Part shown: positions 9,191 to 18,288 of the stretch, in pieces | Layout of the letters: every line of letters starts with the position of its first letter | Numbering within the stretch: the stretch's first letter is position 1 | NCBI GenBank assembly: GCA_016191285.1 | Contig: JACPPA010000034.1 | Coordinates: 62,001 to 126,000, forward strand | Reading direction: 5' to 3' | Length of the DNA stretch: 64,000 nucleotides | Origin: Gammaproteobacteria bacterium | Lineage (GTDB): Bacteria; Pseudomonadota; Gammaproteobacteria; Ga0077536 | Position numbers and translations under genes: made by a program | Notes under the pieces: generated by a model | Told to the model about the DNA's origin: nothing | The model's database searches: none | The model's input: only the letters and a program-made list of their open reading frames with translations

Positions 9191-10438
9191 ATGCCTTCCG
9201 CGTCGACGAATTCTCGTGTCCAGCCGTCACCGATCCGGGCGCTGGCCAGCGTCGCAGTGTTTGGATTCGCCTCTGGTTTACCACTGGCCTTAACCGGAAG
9301 CACCTTACAGGCGTGGTTGACTCAAGCGGGAATTTCGGTCGAAACCATCGGCGCCTTGTCGCTGGTGGGCCTGCCGTACTTGCTCAAATTTTTGTGGGCG
9401 CCGTTGCTCGATCGGTATCCGCTGTCGCGCTGGAGTCGACGGCGCGGGTGGGTGGTATTGACCCAGGTGCTTTTGGTTCTGCTCATCAGCGGCCTTGCCC
9501 TCAGCGATCCGAATGCACAGTCGCTGCGCATCGCCGTGCTAGTGTTAAGCCTCGCGGTGGTTTCGGCGACCCAGGATATTGCCGTTGATGCGTATCGCGC
9601 CGAAGTGTTGGCGCCTGCCCAGCGTGGCGTGGGCGCCGGGATCTCGGTTGCGGGCTATCGACTAGCGATGATCGTCTCGGGAGCTGGGCTGTTGGTGGGC
9701 GCAGAACATTTCGGCTTTGCCCGCGGTTTCGAAGGCATCGCACTCCTCACCGCGATGTTGTTAGTGTGGACGTTCATCGCTCCGGAGCCGAACCTCGGCA
9801 CGATGAATCCGCGCACGCTCACGGATGCTTATTCCTCGCAACTCTGGACTCTGGCAAAAATCCCCGGAATCACGGGTTTTGTCGCGCTGATTGTGTTGTA
9901 CAAACTCGGCGACGCGTTTGCCGGGAGTCTGACGATGACTTTCTTGTTGCGTGGCCCAGGATTCTCGCTGACCGAAATCGGCACGATCTACAAAGCGCTG
10001 GGGGTTGGCGCTTCGATCGTCGGCGGCATTGCCGGTGGCTGGTGGATGATGCGTTTGGGGCTATTTCGCGCGCTGTTGTGGTTTGGGGTGTTACAGGCCG
10101 CAACCAATTTGGGCTTTCTAGTATTGGCGACCTTCGACAAGTCCTTACTGACGATGAGTGTGGTGGTTGCGTTGGAAAACCTGTCGGGCGGGATGGGTAC
10201 GAGCGCGCTGCTCGCGTTCCTGATGAATCTCTGCGACCGGCGTTATACCGCGACGCATTTTGCGGTGTTGTCCGCGCTGGCGAGTTTAGCGCGGGTCTTG
10301 TCAGGGCCCGTGGCCGGGCAGGTCGCGACCCTTGGTTGGGGCCCTTTCTTCGTTTGCTCAATTGTGTTGTCGTTGCCCGGTTTGCTGGTGTTGATCGCGA
10401 TCCGAGAATCGATTACCGCGCGCGATCAATCTGCGTAA
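9191..10438 (+). CDS. AmpG-like MFS permease
   Basis: A 415-residue major facilitator with about twelve membrane segments. The first segments (FGFASGLPLALTGSTLQAWL, ISVETIGALSLVGLPYLLKFLWAPLLDRY) and the ATQDIAVDAYRAE motif are diagnostic of the AmpG/PAT family, which imports anhydromuropeptides for cell wall recycling in Gammaproteobacteria. The product would sit in the inner membrane. It is transcribed away from the CYTH gene and convergent with the phosphatase-SUMF1 gene; a REP-like hairpin at 10471-10540 separates the two stops. AmpG proteins feeding beta-lactamase induction look the same, but no ampR/ampC is visible here. Confidence 0.9.
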   Translation: MPSASTNSRVQPSPIRALASVAVFGFASGLPLALTGSTLQAWLTQAGISVETIGALSLVGLPYLLKFLWAPLLDRYPLSRWSRRRGWVVLTQVLLVLLISGLALSDPNAQSLRIAVLVLSLAVVSATQDIAVDAYRAEVLAPAQRGVGAGISVAGYRLAMIVSGAGLLVGAEHFGFARGFEGIALLTAMLLVWTFIAPEPNLGTMNPRTLTDAYSSQLWTLAKIPGITGFVALIVLYKLGDAFAGSLTMTFLLRGPGFSLTEIGTIYKALGVGASIVGGIAGGWWMMRLGLFRALLWFGVLQAATNLGFLVLATFDKSLLTMSVVVALENLSGGMGTSALLAFLMNLCDRRYTATHFAVLSALASLARVLSGPVAGQVATLGWGPFFVCSIVLSLPGLLVLIAIRESITARDQSA

Positions 10439-10470
10439 ATCGCCGGCTGTCCGCAGCGTAACATCGGGCA

Positions 10471-10540
10471 TTGTGGGAGTCGCTTCAGCGGTGAAATACG
10501 CTTTGACGTTCTCCGTTCGCGGCTAAAGCCGTTCCCACAA
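10471..10540. repeat. REP-like hairpin, orphan copy
   Basis: A long imperfect inverted repeat beginning TTGTGGGAGTCGCTT and ending AAGCCGTTCCCACAA, between two convergent genes. Three further copies occur at 23000-23062, 53320-53384 and 57689-57753. In this position it could act as a transcription barrier or mRNA stabiliser. Confidence 0.8.
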
Positions 10541-10555
10541 AACTTAAGCGTCGAT

Positions 10556-12400
10556 CTAATCGACTCGGACCACGCGAAACCCGAGGCTATCATTCGCTGA
10601 TTCAGCTCTGAGCTTGTCGCGTGCGGTGGCTCGTAGCCCTTTCGGTCCACTCGAGAAGGCGCCGCCGCGAACTACTCGCTGTCTGCAGTCACCGCCCTCG
10701 AAGACGCTGCCATCACCAGGGGCGCCGTTATAGTTGTCGTGGTAGCAATCGTAGACCCACTCTTGGACGTTCCCGACGGTGTCGTAGACGCCAAACGGAT
10801 TCGGTTTAAAGCGACCGACTTTGGTCGGTACTCGGCTATCAAGCCCGGTTTCGCAGGCAAAACAATGGGCATGCCCTTCGCCTAGCTCGCGACCCCACCA
10901 GTAATTCGCAGTGGTACCGGCGCGGGCGGCATATTCCCATTGCGCTTCGCTGGGCAGCCGATAATCGTGGCCGGTATTCTTGCTCAGCCACTGCGTGTAA
11001 TTCAGCGCGTCGTTCCAGCTAGTGAAAACCACCGGATTTTTTGGGTGATCCAACGCGCCTGCTTTTGGCATGCGTCGACCGGTTGCCGCCGCGAAACGAC
11101 CATACTCAGCGATCGTCACTTCGTAGACGCCGATTGCGAACTTGGACAGTTTGACCGCATGTTGGGGCCGTTCATTAAATTCGGCCGCAGTGTCCGGGCT
11201 CCCCATCAGGAAGCTGCCGGGCGGGATCTCGACCATTAATGGGCCTGCGCCGTCACGGAAGGTCGTGCCGGTGCCGGCGGTTGGTGTCGGTTCGAGAGCC
11301 ACCACCGGTGGCTTCTCGGTTGGTGCCTGCGGCGGGGCTGAGGCTTCCTCGACCGCGGACGCTGTCGAGGGCGGCGTTTCGGCCGGTGCTGGTGGCTGTT
11401 CGGGCACTGTGAGATCCGGTAACGGCACTGGTGCAGTCTGGGATCGGTGCTGCCAATACCAGTACCCACCGCCGCCCATCAGCACCAGGGCGAGGATCAC
11501 GGCGATGATCAATTTACCTGGGCCACCGGATTCATCGCTGGTTTCGATCGGCATTGGCGCCACGCGCGGTGATGGTGGCGGGGCTGAGGCAACGTTGGTT
11601 AGGCGGGTGACAGTGGGTTCGACTTTCGGCGCCGGACTGGATTTTTCGCCGACCACCACGACCACGATCGTGGTGTTGTCTTGACGCGGCATCTTGGCGT
11701 CTTGCACGGCTTTGAGCAGGGCGTCGACGCAGTCGCGAGCAGAGCCGGTGTTGTCCATGAACGTCAACACTTTGCCATGGCTTAAGGTGTCGAGGCCGTC
11801 GCTGGCGATAACGAGCCGATCTCCGGCGCGCAATTCGAGCGGCGTTTCCGGACAATCGATGTCCGCGATCTCGTCGCCCGTCAAGGCGCTCATCAGCATG
11901 TTGCGCGAAAAGCCCGCCTCCGGTTCGATCGGCTTGCCTTGTTCGGCCATGCGCGCCAGAAACCCACCATAGCTATGGTCCGCGTTTTGCTTTTTGATTT
12001 CGCGGTCGCGTACGAGATACAGATGGCTGTCGCCGACGCTAACCCATCGCAGAGACTGCGCTTCGACGACCGTCGCGACCAAGGTGCAGCCCATGCCCTT
12101 TAGCGCGGCCGTTTCGCGAACCGTTTCGGTAATGGAATTATTCGCCTGCAGCGCGGCCTCGCGCAGCACGCTCGATAACGTCTCGCTGGGGTAATTGCTG
12201 GTAAGGTGCTTATTGAAGGTCTGCACCGCCATGTTGCTCGCCACGTTTCCCGCCGCGTGGCCGCCCATGCCGTCCGCGACGACGACTAGCGACGCTGTAC
12301 GTTCGCCGCTCGGGTCCGAAAGTCGCGTAATGAGGAACGCATCTTCTTGGTAGTCCCGCGCCCCGTCGATTTGTGCGCCAGCGATGTCGAACGTCAGCAT
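10556..12400 (-). CDS. PP2C-type phosphatase fused through a membrane segment to a SUMF1/FGE-like domain
   Basis: A 614-residue fusion. Residues 1-250 are a PPM/PP2C serine-threonine phosphatase with its metal-binding motifs RDYQED (15-20), VADGMGGHAAG (41-51), VGDSHLYL, ASDGLDTL (199-206) and QDNTT (240-244). A single transmembrane segment lies at about 297-313, followed by a Pro/Ala/Thr-rich linker (315-385). Residues 388-614 form a formylglycine-generating-enzyme-like (SUMF1) domain with RLPSEAQWEYAAR, GNVQEW and RGGAF. The topology implies a cytoplasmic phosphatase tied to a periplasmic SUMF1 fold. The cysteine pair used for catalysis by true FGE is absent near the C-terminus, so this domain more likely senses or binds. 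No partner kinase gene adjoins it. Confidence 0.9.
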   Translation of the reverse strand: MLTFDIAGAQIDGARDYQEDAFLITRLSDPSGERTASLVVVADGMGGHAAGNVASNMAVQTFNKHLTSNYPSETLSSVLREAALQANNSITETVRETAALKGMGCTLVATVVEAQSLRWVSVGDSHLYLVRDREIKKQNADHSYGGFLARMAEQGKPIEPEAGFSRNMLMSALTGDEIADIDCPETPLELRAGDRLVIASDGLDTLSHGKVLTFMDNTGSARDCVDALLKAVQDAKMPRQDNTTIVVVVVGEKSSPAPKVEPTVTRLTNVASAPPPSPRVAPMPIETSDESGGPGKLIIAVILALVLMGGGGYWYWQHRSQTAPVPLPDLTVPEQPPAPAETPPSTASAVEEASAPPQAPTEKPPVVALEPTPTAGTGTTFRDGAGPLMVEIPPGSFLMGSPDTAAEFNERPQHAVKLSKFAIGVYEVTIAEYGRFAAATGRRMPKAGALDHPKNPVVFTSWNDALNYTQWLSKNTGHDYRLPSEAQWEYAARAGTTANYWWGRELGEGHAHCFACETGLDSRVPTKVGRFKPNPFGVYDTVGNVQEWVYDCYHDNYNGAPGDGSVFEGGDCRQRVVRGGAFSSGPKGLRATARDKLRAESANDSLGFRVVRVD

Positions 12401-12584
12401 GATTTTCGTGTGGCTTGGCCGGGATTTTTTGGCAGTACAGTGAGTTAGGCGATAAGCTTAGCAGCGAGGATTAAAATAGGAAAGCAGGCTCTGCAATGCC
12501 GACGTTCTTGAGCTGTCGAAGGCGATGGCCAAACTTCAACGACTCCATAGATTTGATTATGTCTGGCTCCCCTAGGCAAAAACC

Positions 12585-15500
12585 GTGACGCAGGCACAGT
12601 GCAGAACGGATTTTAAGATGCTGCCCGAAACCGCCCGCGGCGTGTCCGCGCTGCCCATTACACCCTACCTCGAAGCGATCGCCGCGGCCCTCGCGACCCA
12701 CGCAGTGACTATCCTATGCGGCGCCACGGGATCGGGAAAATCCACGCAGGTTCCGCAACTGTGTTTAAACCTGCCTGGCTCACATCCCTGCCGAATCGGC
12801 CACACCCAGCCGCGCCGTATTGCGGCGCGCGCGATTGCGGCACGCATCGCCGTCGAGCGCGGCGAGCGTCTCGGCGAGACGGTGGGGTATCACACCCGGT
12901 TTGAACAATGTCGAAGCCCGACGACACGCTTAAAGGTGATGACGGACGGCATACTCCTGCAGGAAATCCGCCGCGACCCGGTGCTACGAGCCTACGACGT
13001 GGTAATCATCGATGAAGTCCACGAGCGAAGTCTGAATGTCGATCTCCTGATTGGATACCTGCAAACGGTCCTGAGGCGGCGGCGTGATCTGCGCGTGATT
13101 TTGATGTCGGCGACCCTGGAAGCTGAACGCTGTCGTGAATTTTTCGGCGACGCCGCGGTTATCGAAGTGCCAGGCCGGGTGTACCCGGTGGATATCCGAT
13201 ATCGGCCGCTGGTCGATGATGAGGGTGACGAAGTCGATCTGACCGATGGCATCTTACAGGCCGTCCGCGAACTCGATGGCGAAGATCGCGGGGATATTCT
13301 GGTGTTCCTTCCTGGCGAGCGCGAAATTGCCGATGCCGATGAGGTATTGCGGGGCGCCTGCTTACCGGCAACCGAGGTGCTTCCCCTTTATGCGCGACTG
13401 AGCACACGCGACCAACAGCGGGTGTTCGCGCCGCACGACCGACGCCACATTATCCTGGCCACCAATGTCGCCGAGACCTCGTTAACCGTTCCCGGCGTCA
13501 GGCATGTGATCGACAGCGGACTCGCGCGCATCGGTCACTACGGCGCGCGCAGCAAACTGCAACGGCTGCCGGTGCTCCCCGTGGCGCAAGCCAGCGCCGC
13601 CCAGCGCGCCGGGCGTTGTGGGCGCGAACGCGCCGGCGTTTGCGTACGGCTGTATAGCGAAGACGATTTTACGCGGCGTTCCGCGCATACCGAACCCGAG
13701 CTGCGCCGCGCGAATTTGGCGGGGGTCATTCTGCGCTTGGCCGATCTTCGATTGGGGACCTTGGATACCTTTCCGTTGCTGGATCCGCCAACGAGCCTGG
13801 CCATCAACGACGGGTACCACCTGCTGCGCGAATTAGGCGCCGTCGATCACCGCCGCAAGCTAACACGTGCGGGACAGCAACTCGCCCGCTTGCCCATTGA
13901 TCCGCGCCTTGGCCGCGTGTTGTTGGCCGCTGGCGAGCTTAATTGTTTATCCGAGATGCTGGTGATTGTGAGTGCGCTCAGTGCCGGTGATATGCGCGAA
14001 CGCCCACCCGATGCGCTCACTGCCGCGGATCTCGCCCACGCTGAATTCAGCGATTCGCGCTCCGACTTTCTGTGGTACGTGAGGGCGTGGTCCGCACTAT
14101 GGCGTGAATTGATGCCGCTATCGCGGCGGCGCCAGCAGGCAGTGTGTCGCGCACGTTTCTTGGCCTGGCGCCGGGTCCGCGAGTGGTTTGATATTCATGC
14201 GGAACTCCGCAAACACGTAGCGACGCTCAAGCTTTCAGTCAATGTCGAACCTGCGTCGTATCGCGCGATTCATCACGCCTTGCTCGCCGGATTTGCCAGT
14301 CAAATTGCGCGCCGGGATAAGAAAAACGACTACGTGGCTTGTCGTCAACAACGGGTGCGCTTGCATCCCAGTTCGGCCTTACGCCATCGCCCGCCGCAAT
14401 GGGTGGTCGCCGCCGAACTAACCGAAACGACGACGATATATGCTCGCACGGGGGCCAAGATCGATCCGACCTGGGTCGCGCGCGCGGTGCCGCACCTGCT
14501 CAAACGTAGCTACAGCGAGCCGGAGTGGGATCCCGTGCGGGGTGAAGCCTTCGTGCTTGAAGACCAGGCGCTCTATGGCTTGACCGTGGTGCGCAGCCGT
14601 CGTCTGGCGTTGCATGCGCATGATCCGCCACTAGGGCGCGCCGTGTTTGTCGCGCGCGCGTTGGTGGCTGGCGAACTGCATGCGATGCCCGACTTTTTGC
14701 TGGCGAATTTAGCGCTGATTGCCCGGGTCAAGGCGACCGAAGAGCGAGTTCGGCGGCGCGATCTTTTGATCGCGAATGACGAGTTGGCCGCGTTTTACTT
14801 GGCGCGGATTCCAAGCGATGTCGCGACCCGCCGGCAACTCCTGGCGTGGCTCGCGAGCGAGCCCGCGAACGATGCGCTATTGCACCTGACTGAAGCGGAC
14901 GCGACACGCGTCGGCGTTAGCGTAATGAACGAATATCTGTATCCCGCACGCCTCGCGGTGCGGGGTACCGAGTTACCTTTGACCTATCGTTTTGCGCCTG
15001 CTGCTGACGATGACGGGATTAGTGTTACCGTACCGGCTGCGTTGATTCAGCAATTCGACTTGAGAGATTTTGAACGCCTTATCCCTGGCATGCTGACCGA
15101 AAAAATTCTGATGATGCTGAAACGTCTGCCCAAGGAACAACGGCGTTATTTGTCACCGCAGGCCGAATTTGGGCCAGCGTTGGCTGCGGCGATCGAGGGC
15201 AAACCTGGGCGATTGCACCTGGAATTGAGCGCCGCTGCCGCACGCATGACTGGGGCGCGGATTGCGCCCGAGGCATGGGCGGCGGCCATATTACCCGCGC
15301 ATTTACGCATGCGCTTCAGCGTCTGCGCTGACGACGGTACCGAAATCGCCTGCGGTCGCGATCTCGCCGCGCTCCAGAGTTCACCCCTCCCGGGGATCGC
15401 GCGCGCCTTTGAGAATTTGTCGTGGGGTCTACCGAAAATCGCGACGGCGGAGTGGCCGATAGACGACCTTCCACTGTGCGTGGAGCAGACGGTGGCCGGC

Positions 15501-16280
15501 GTCCAGGTACTCGGGTACCCAGGACTTCACGTTATTGACGGCATAGTGGCAATTAGTATTTTTCGCGATCGCCACGAAGCCGAGGTCCATCATCGTGTCG
15601 GTGTCATTGCGTTGCTCGGGCAGGCGTTGCCGAGCGTGCGAAAATCCCTGCACAAGGCGTTCGCGCATCAAATCCAGCTTCAGCTCCATGCCCGTCGACT
15701 GGGCCAAGGTCCGGGTTTTGAAGAATGTCTACTTAATGCCGCCCTGTGGCGCGCGGTTGGCACGGCACAATTGCCGCGTTCGCAATTAGCGTTCATGCAA
15801 CTTCGAGAGGCGGCCGTGACAGGGCTCCTCTCGACCTATTCGCAACTGCTCGCCGAGCTCAAGCCGATTTTCGCCGCGGCAGCGAGCATTCTGAGCGACG
15901 ATTTGCCAACGATCGCGTTACGGTGGCCGGCGGTTGCGCGGGACCTTGAAGATCAGCTACGCGCGCTAATTGATGACGACTTTCTTAGCGCTGGCGCTGC
16001 CGCCATCGAACATTACGGGCGCTATTTGCGCGCGATTAAATTCAGACTCGAGCGCTTATTCGAGGCGCCACACAAGGATCGACTGAAGCTGGACCGCTTG
16101 CGTCCAGTGCTGATGCGCTGTGCGGCCAGTGTGGGGACGTTGGACGCTGCGGCTACGCAGCGCGTTAAATTTCTAATCCAGGAATTTCGTGTGTCGCTGT
16201 TCGCCCCAACGCTCGGCGTGGCCGAAAAAGTTTCGAGCGAACGACTCATGGCCTATCTCGATTCGGTCGGCTGCGCATGA
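12585..16280 (+). CDS. hrpA: ATP-dependent RNA helicase HrpA
   Basis: A 1231-residue DExH helicase with the HrpA architecture: Walker A GATGSGKST (46-54), motif II DEVH (143-146, where Escherichia HrpA has DEAH), SAT (174-176), then QRAGRCGRERAGVC, the HA2 and OB-fold regions and a long C-terminal DUF3418-type extension. HrpA acts on structured mRNA and on stalled ribosomes. A GTG start at 12585 gives full length; ATG 12618 is a shorter alternative. The stop overlaps the start of the antiporter gene (ATGA), so the two are probably cotranscribed. The identification is firm. Confidence 0.94.
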   Translation: MTQAQCRTDFKMLPETARGVSALPITPYLEAIAAALATHAVTILCGATGSGKSTQVPQLCLNLPGSHPCRIGHTQPRRIAARAIAARIAVERGERLGETVGYHTRFEQCRSPTTRLKVMTDGILLQEIRRDPVLRAYDVVIIDEVHERSLNVDLLIGYLQTVLRRRRDLRVILMSATLEAERCREFFGDAAVIEVPGRVYPVDIRYRPLVDDEGDEVDLTDGILQAVRELDGEDRGDILVFLPGEREIADADEVLRGACLPATEVLPLYARLSTRDQQRVFAPHDRRHIILATNVAETSLTVPGVRHVIDSGLARIGHYGARSKLQRLPVLPVAQASAAQRAGRCGRERAGVCVRLYSEDDFTRRSAHTEPELRRANLAGVILRLADLRLGTLDTFPLLDPPTSLAINDGYHLLRELGAVDHRRKLTRAGQQLARLPIDPRLGRVLLAAGELNCLSEMLVIVSALSAGDMRERPPDALTAADLAHAEFSDSRSDFLWYVRAWSALWRELMPLSRRRQQAVCRARFLAWRRVREWFDIHAELRKHVATLKLSVNVEPASYRAIHHALLAGFASQIARRDKKNDYVACRQQRVRLHPSSALRHRPPQWVVAAELTETTTIYARTGAKIDPTWVARAVPHLLKRSYSEPEWDPVRGEAFVLEDQALYGLTVVRSRRLALHAHDPPLGRAVFVARALVAGELHAMPDFLLANLALIARVKATEERVRRRDLLIANDELAAFYLARIPSDVATRRQLLAWLASEPANDALLHLTEADATRVGVSVMNEYLYPARLAVRGTELPLTYRFAPAADDDGISVTVPAALIQQFDLRDFERLIPGMLTEKILMMLKRLPKEQRRYLSPQAEFGPALAAAIEGKPGRLHLELSAAAARMTGARIAPEAWAAAILPAHLRMRFSVCADDGTEIACGRDLAALQSSPLPGIARAFENLSWGLPKIATAEWPIDDLPLCVEQTVAGVQVLGYPGLHVIDGIVAISIFRDRHEAEVHHRVGVIALLGQALPSVRKSLHKAFAHQIQLQLHARRLGQGPGFEECLLNAALWRAVGTAQLPRSQLAFMQLREAAVTGLLSTYSQLLAELKPIFAAAASILSDDLPTIALRWPAVARDLEDQLRALIDDDFLSAGAAAIEHYGRYLRAIKFRLERLFEAPHKDRLKLDRLRPVLMRCAASVGTLDAAATQRVKFLIQEFRVSLFAPTLGVAEKVSSERLMAYLDSVGCA

Positions 16281-17446
16281 ACGATTCCTCGGTCGTGTTT
16301 GCAATCTTCGTGGTCTTTGCGGGCGCCGCGGTGCTGGCGACGCTCGCCCTCTACGCGCGGCAAGCGATGATTGTCGCGTATATCGTCGTTGGCATCGTAC
16401 TCGGGCCATCCGGTCTCGGCGTCGTCGAAGACGCGCATTGGATCGATGAGATCGCCAAGATCGGCATTATGTTTTTGCTGTATCTGTTGGGTCTGAACAT
16501 GGTGCCGGCGCAGCTTATACAGATGTTGCGCGAAGCGACGCTGGTGACGCTCGGCAGTTCGGTGATGTTTTTTATCGCCGCCACGGGCGCTGCTTGGGCC
16601 CTTGGATTTGGGCTGCAAGACGCCTTGGTCATCGGCGCCGCGATGATGTTTTCGAGCACCATCATCGGTCTTAAGTTACTCCCAACCACCGCACTCCATC
16701 ACCAGCACATGGGGCAGGTCATGATCAGCGTTTTGTTATTGCAGGATCTGCTCGCGATCTTGGTGTTGCTGGTGCTGCAAGGTTACGGCGCGCCCGGCGG
16801 AGGGGTGGCCGCCGGCGTGCGTGAACTGTTGGCGTTACCGGTGTTGATCGGCATTGCCTATATGTTCGAGCACTATGTGCTCGAACCGCTCCTGATACGC
16901 TTTGATCAAATTCATGAGTACATGTTCTTACTAGTCATCGCTTGGTGTTTGTCCATTGCGCAGCTCGCGCACGTGATGGGTCTTTCGCATGAAATTGGTG
17001 CGTTCATCGCCGGCGTCGCGCTGGCGGCATGCCCGGCTTCGATGTTTATCGCCGATAGCCTCCGCCCGTTACGCGATTTTTTCTTGATCCTGTTCTTCTT
17101 CTCATTGGGGGCGGGGCTTGATTTGTCGCTACTGCGTTCGACCTTGGCGCCAGCCGCCGCGCTGGCGGCGCTCGCCATGGTACTCAAGCCGTGGGTGTTC
17201 AGGCAGCTATTTCTGCGTTCGCGAGAGACCCTCAAACTCGCGACCGAAGCCGGCGTCCGGCTCGGCCAGGTAAGCGAATTTAGTCTGCTGGTGGCGGTAC
17301 TGGCCATGGACGTGGGCGCGTTAAGCCGACAGGCGTCTTACGTGGTGCAGTTGGCGACCGTGCTTACCTTTGTAGTATCAAGTTACATAATAGTGATGTG
17401 GTATCCAACTCCGATTGCCGTCCGTGATAATCTGCGGCAGGACTAA
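16277..17446 (+). CDS. CPA2-type monovalent cation:proton antiporter
   Basis: A 389-residue membrane protein with about twelve hydrophobic segments and the Na+/H+ exchanger domain of the KefB/RosB/GerN group. Recognisable stretches are YIVVGIVLGPSGLG near the N-terminus, a middle segment with MMFSSTIIG, and SHEIGAFIAGVALA. There is no C-terminal TrkA-N (RCK) domain, unlike full KefB/KefC, so it may be unregulated or controlled otherwise. It overlaps hrpA by four bases. The transported ion (K+ or Na+) cannot be told from sequence. Confidence 0.9.
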   Translation: MNDSSVVFAIFVVFAGAAVLATLALYARQAMIVAYIVVGIVLGPSGLGVVEDAHWIDEIAKIGIMFLLYLLGLNMVPAQLIQMLREATLVTLGSSVMFFIAATGAAWALGFGLQDALVIGAAMMFSSTIIGLKLLPTTALHHQHMGQVMISVLLLQDLLAILVLLVLQGYGAPGGGVAAGVRELLALPVLIGIAYMFEHYVLEPLLIRFDQIHEYMFLLVIAWCLSIAQLAHVMGLSHEIGAFIAGVALAACPASMFIADSLRPLRDFFLILFFFSLGAGLDLSLLRSTLAPAAALAALAMVLKPWVFRQLFLRSRETLKLATEAGVRLGQVSEFSLLVAVLAMDVGALSRQASYVVQLATVLTFVVSSYIIVMWYPTPIAVRDNLRQD

Positions 17447-17497
17447 AAATTTTCCCGGTATAGTCACCGGAGCCTTTCAAGTTGACCCCATTCTTTT

Positions 17498-18229
17498 ATG
17501 TTGCAATCGTTCGAAAGCTTGATCCGCGCGCCCGCGACTGGGCTCGTCAGCATCTTCTCGCCGCTGCGCAGCCGGATTAAGGGTGAAGGCGAGAGCCGGC
17601 GCGCGCAGATCGCGCAACTGGTTGGACTTAATTCGACGCAGCTCATATGCGGTATCGGATTTAATCCCGAGTTCGGTCGAATTCCTGATTTAGTGCGCTT
17701 CCTCGGCTATCCCGCACGCGACGCCTTAAGCGCCGATCGCAATTATCAATTCATCCATGATCGTTATCGCAGCCTGTCGGTAAATGACATCGTCGAGATC
17801 TATACGGTGATCGGCGGCAACCACGGGATCGGCGTCGACGGCGATGCGTCGGATCTCGTGATTAGCCGACTGGCTAATCTCGAAGCGCAGCTCGAGGAGA
17901 CGATCAATCCAATCCTGATCGGCGGCTATAAATTGGAAGTTCGCGCGATCTACGAAAATCGTCTCGCGAGTCCAGCGTTGATCGCGGCGCGTCTCGATCT
18001 TAACTACAGCGTGCTGCGCGACATGACCAATGAATCGATGATCATGCTCGAGGTAGGCGCGATTTCGGCGGCCGAATTCATCCGTCATCCCGGTGTGACA
18101 GGCGAAGAAAAAGGTCGTGCTATCTTTCAGAAATTAATTTCGGTGACCGACGTTAATGCGTATCTCGCAGAACGACCCACGGCGAGCGATGCGGAGCAAT
18201 TAAAGGTAGCGTGTGCGGGCGTGGTCTAG
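17498..18229 (+). CDS. Conserved-looking cytoplasmic protein of unknown function
   Basis: A 243-residue soluble protein following the antiporter by 51 bases. I do not recognise a family. The sequence mixes short helices and strands with no cysteine clusters, signal peptide or membrane segment. Notable stretches are RRAQIAQLVGLNSTQLICGIGF, a dense acidic DIVEIYTVIGGNHGIGVDGD loop and repeated ISRLANLE/ISAAEFIRH helices. Codon use matches neighbours and the frame is long without competing frames, so it is probably a genuine gene. It converges on the transglutaminase gene with a 59-base gap. Confidence 0.6.
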   Translation: MLQSFESLIRAPATGLVSIFSPLRSRIKGEGESRRAQIAQLVGLNSTQLICGIGFNPEFGRIPDLVRFLGYPARDALSADRNYQFIHDRYRSLSVNDIVEIYTVIGGNHGIGVDGDASDLVISRLANLEAQLEETINPILIGGYKLEVRAIYENRLASPALIAARLDLNYSVLRDMTNESMIMLEVGAISAAEFIRHPGVTGEEKGRAIFQKLISVTDVNAYLAERPTASDAEQLKVACAGVV

Positions 18230-18288
18230 CGGACGCCGGTTCGGTACAAAAGCGCAGGGCTACACCGCCGAGTCGGTTGATGCGTTGA

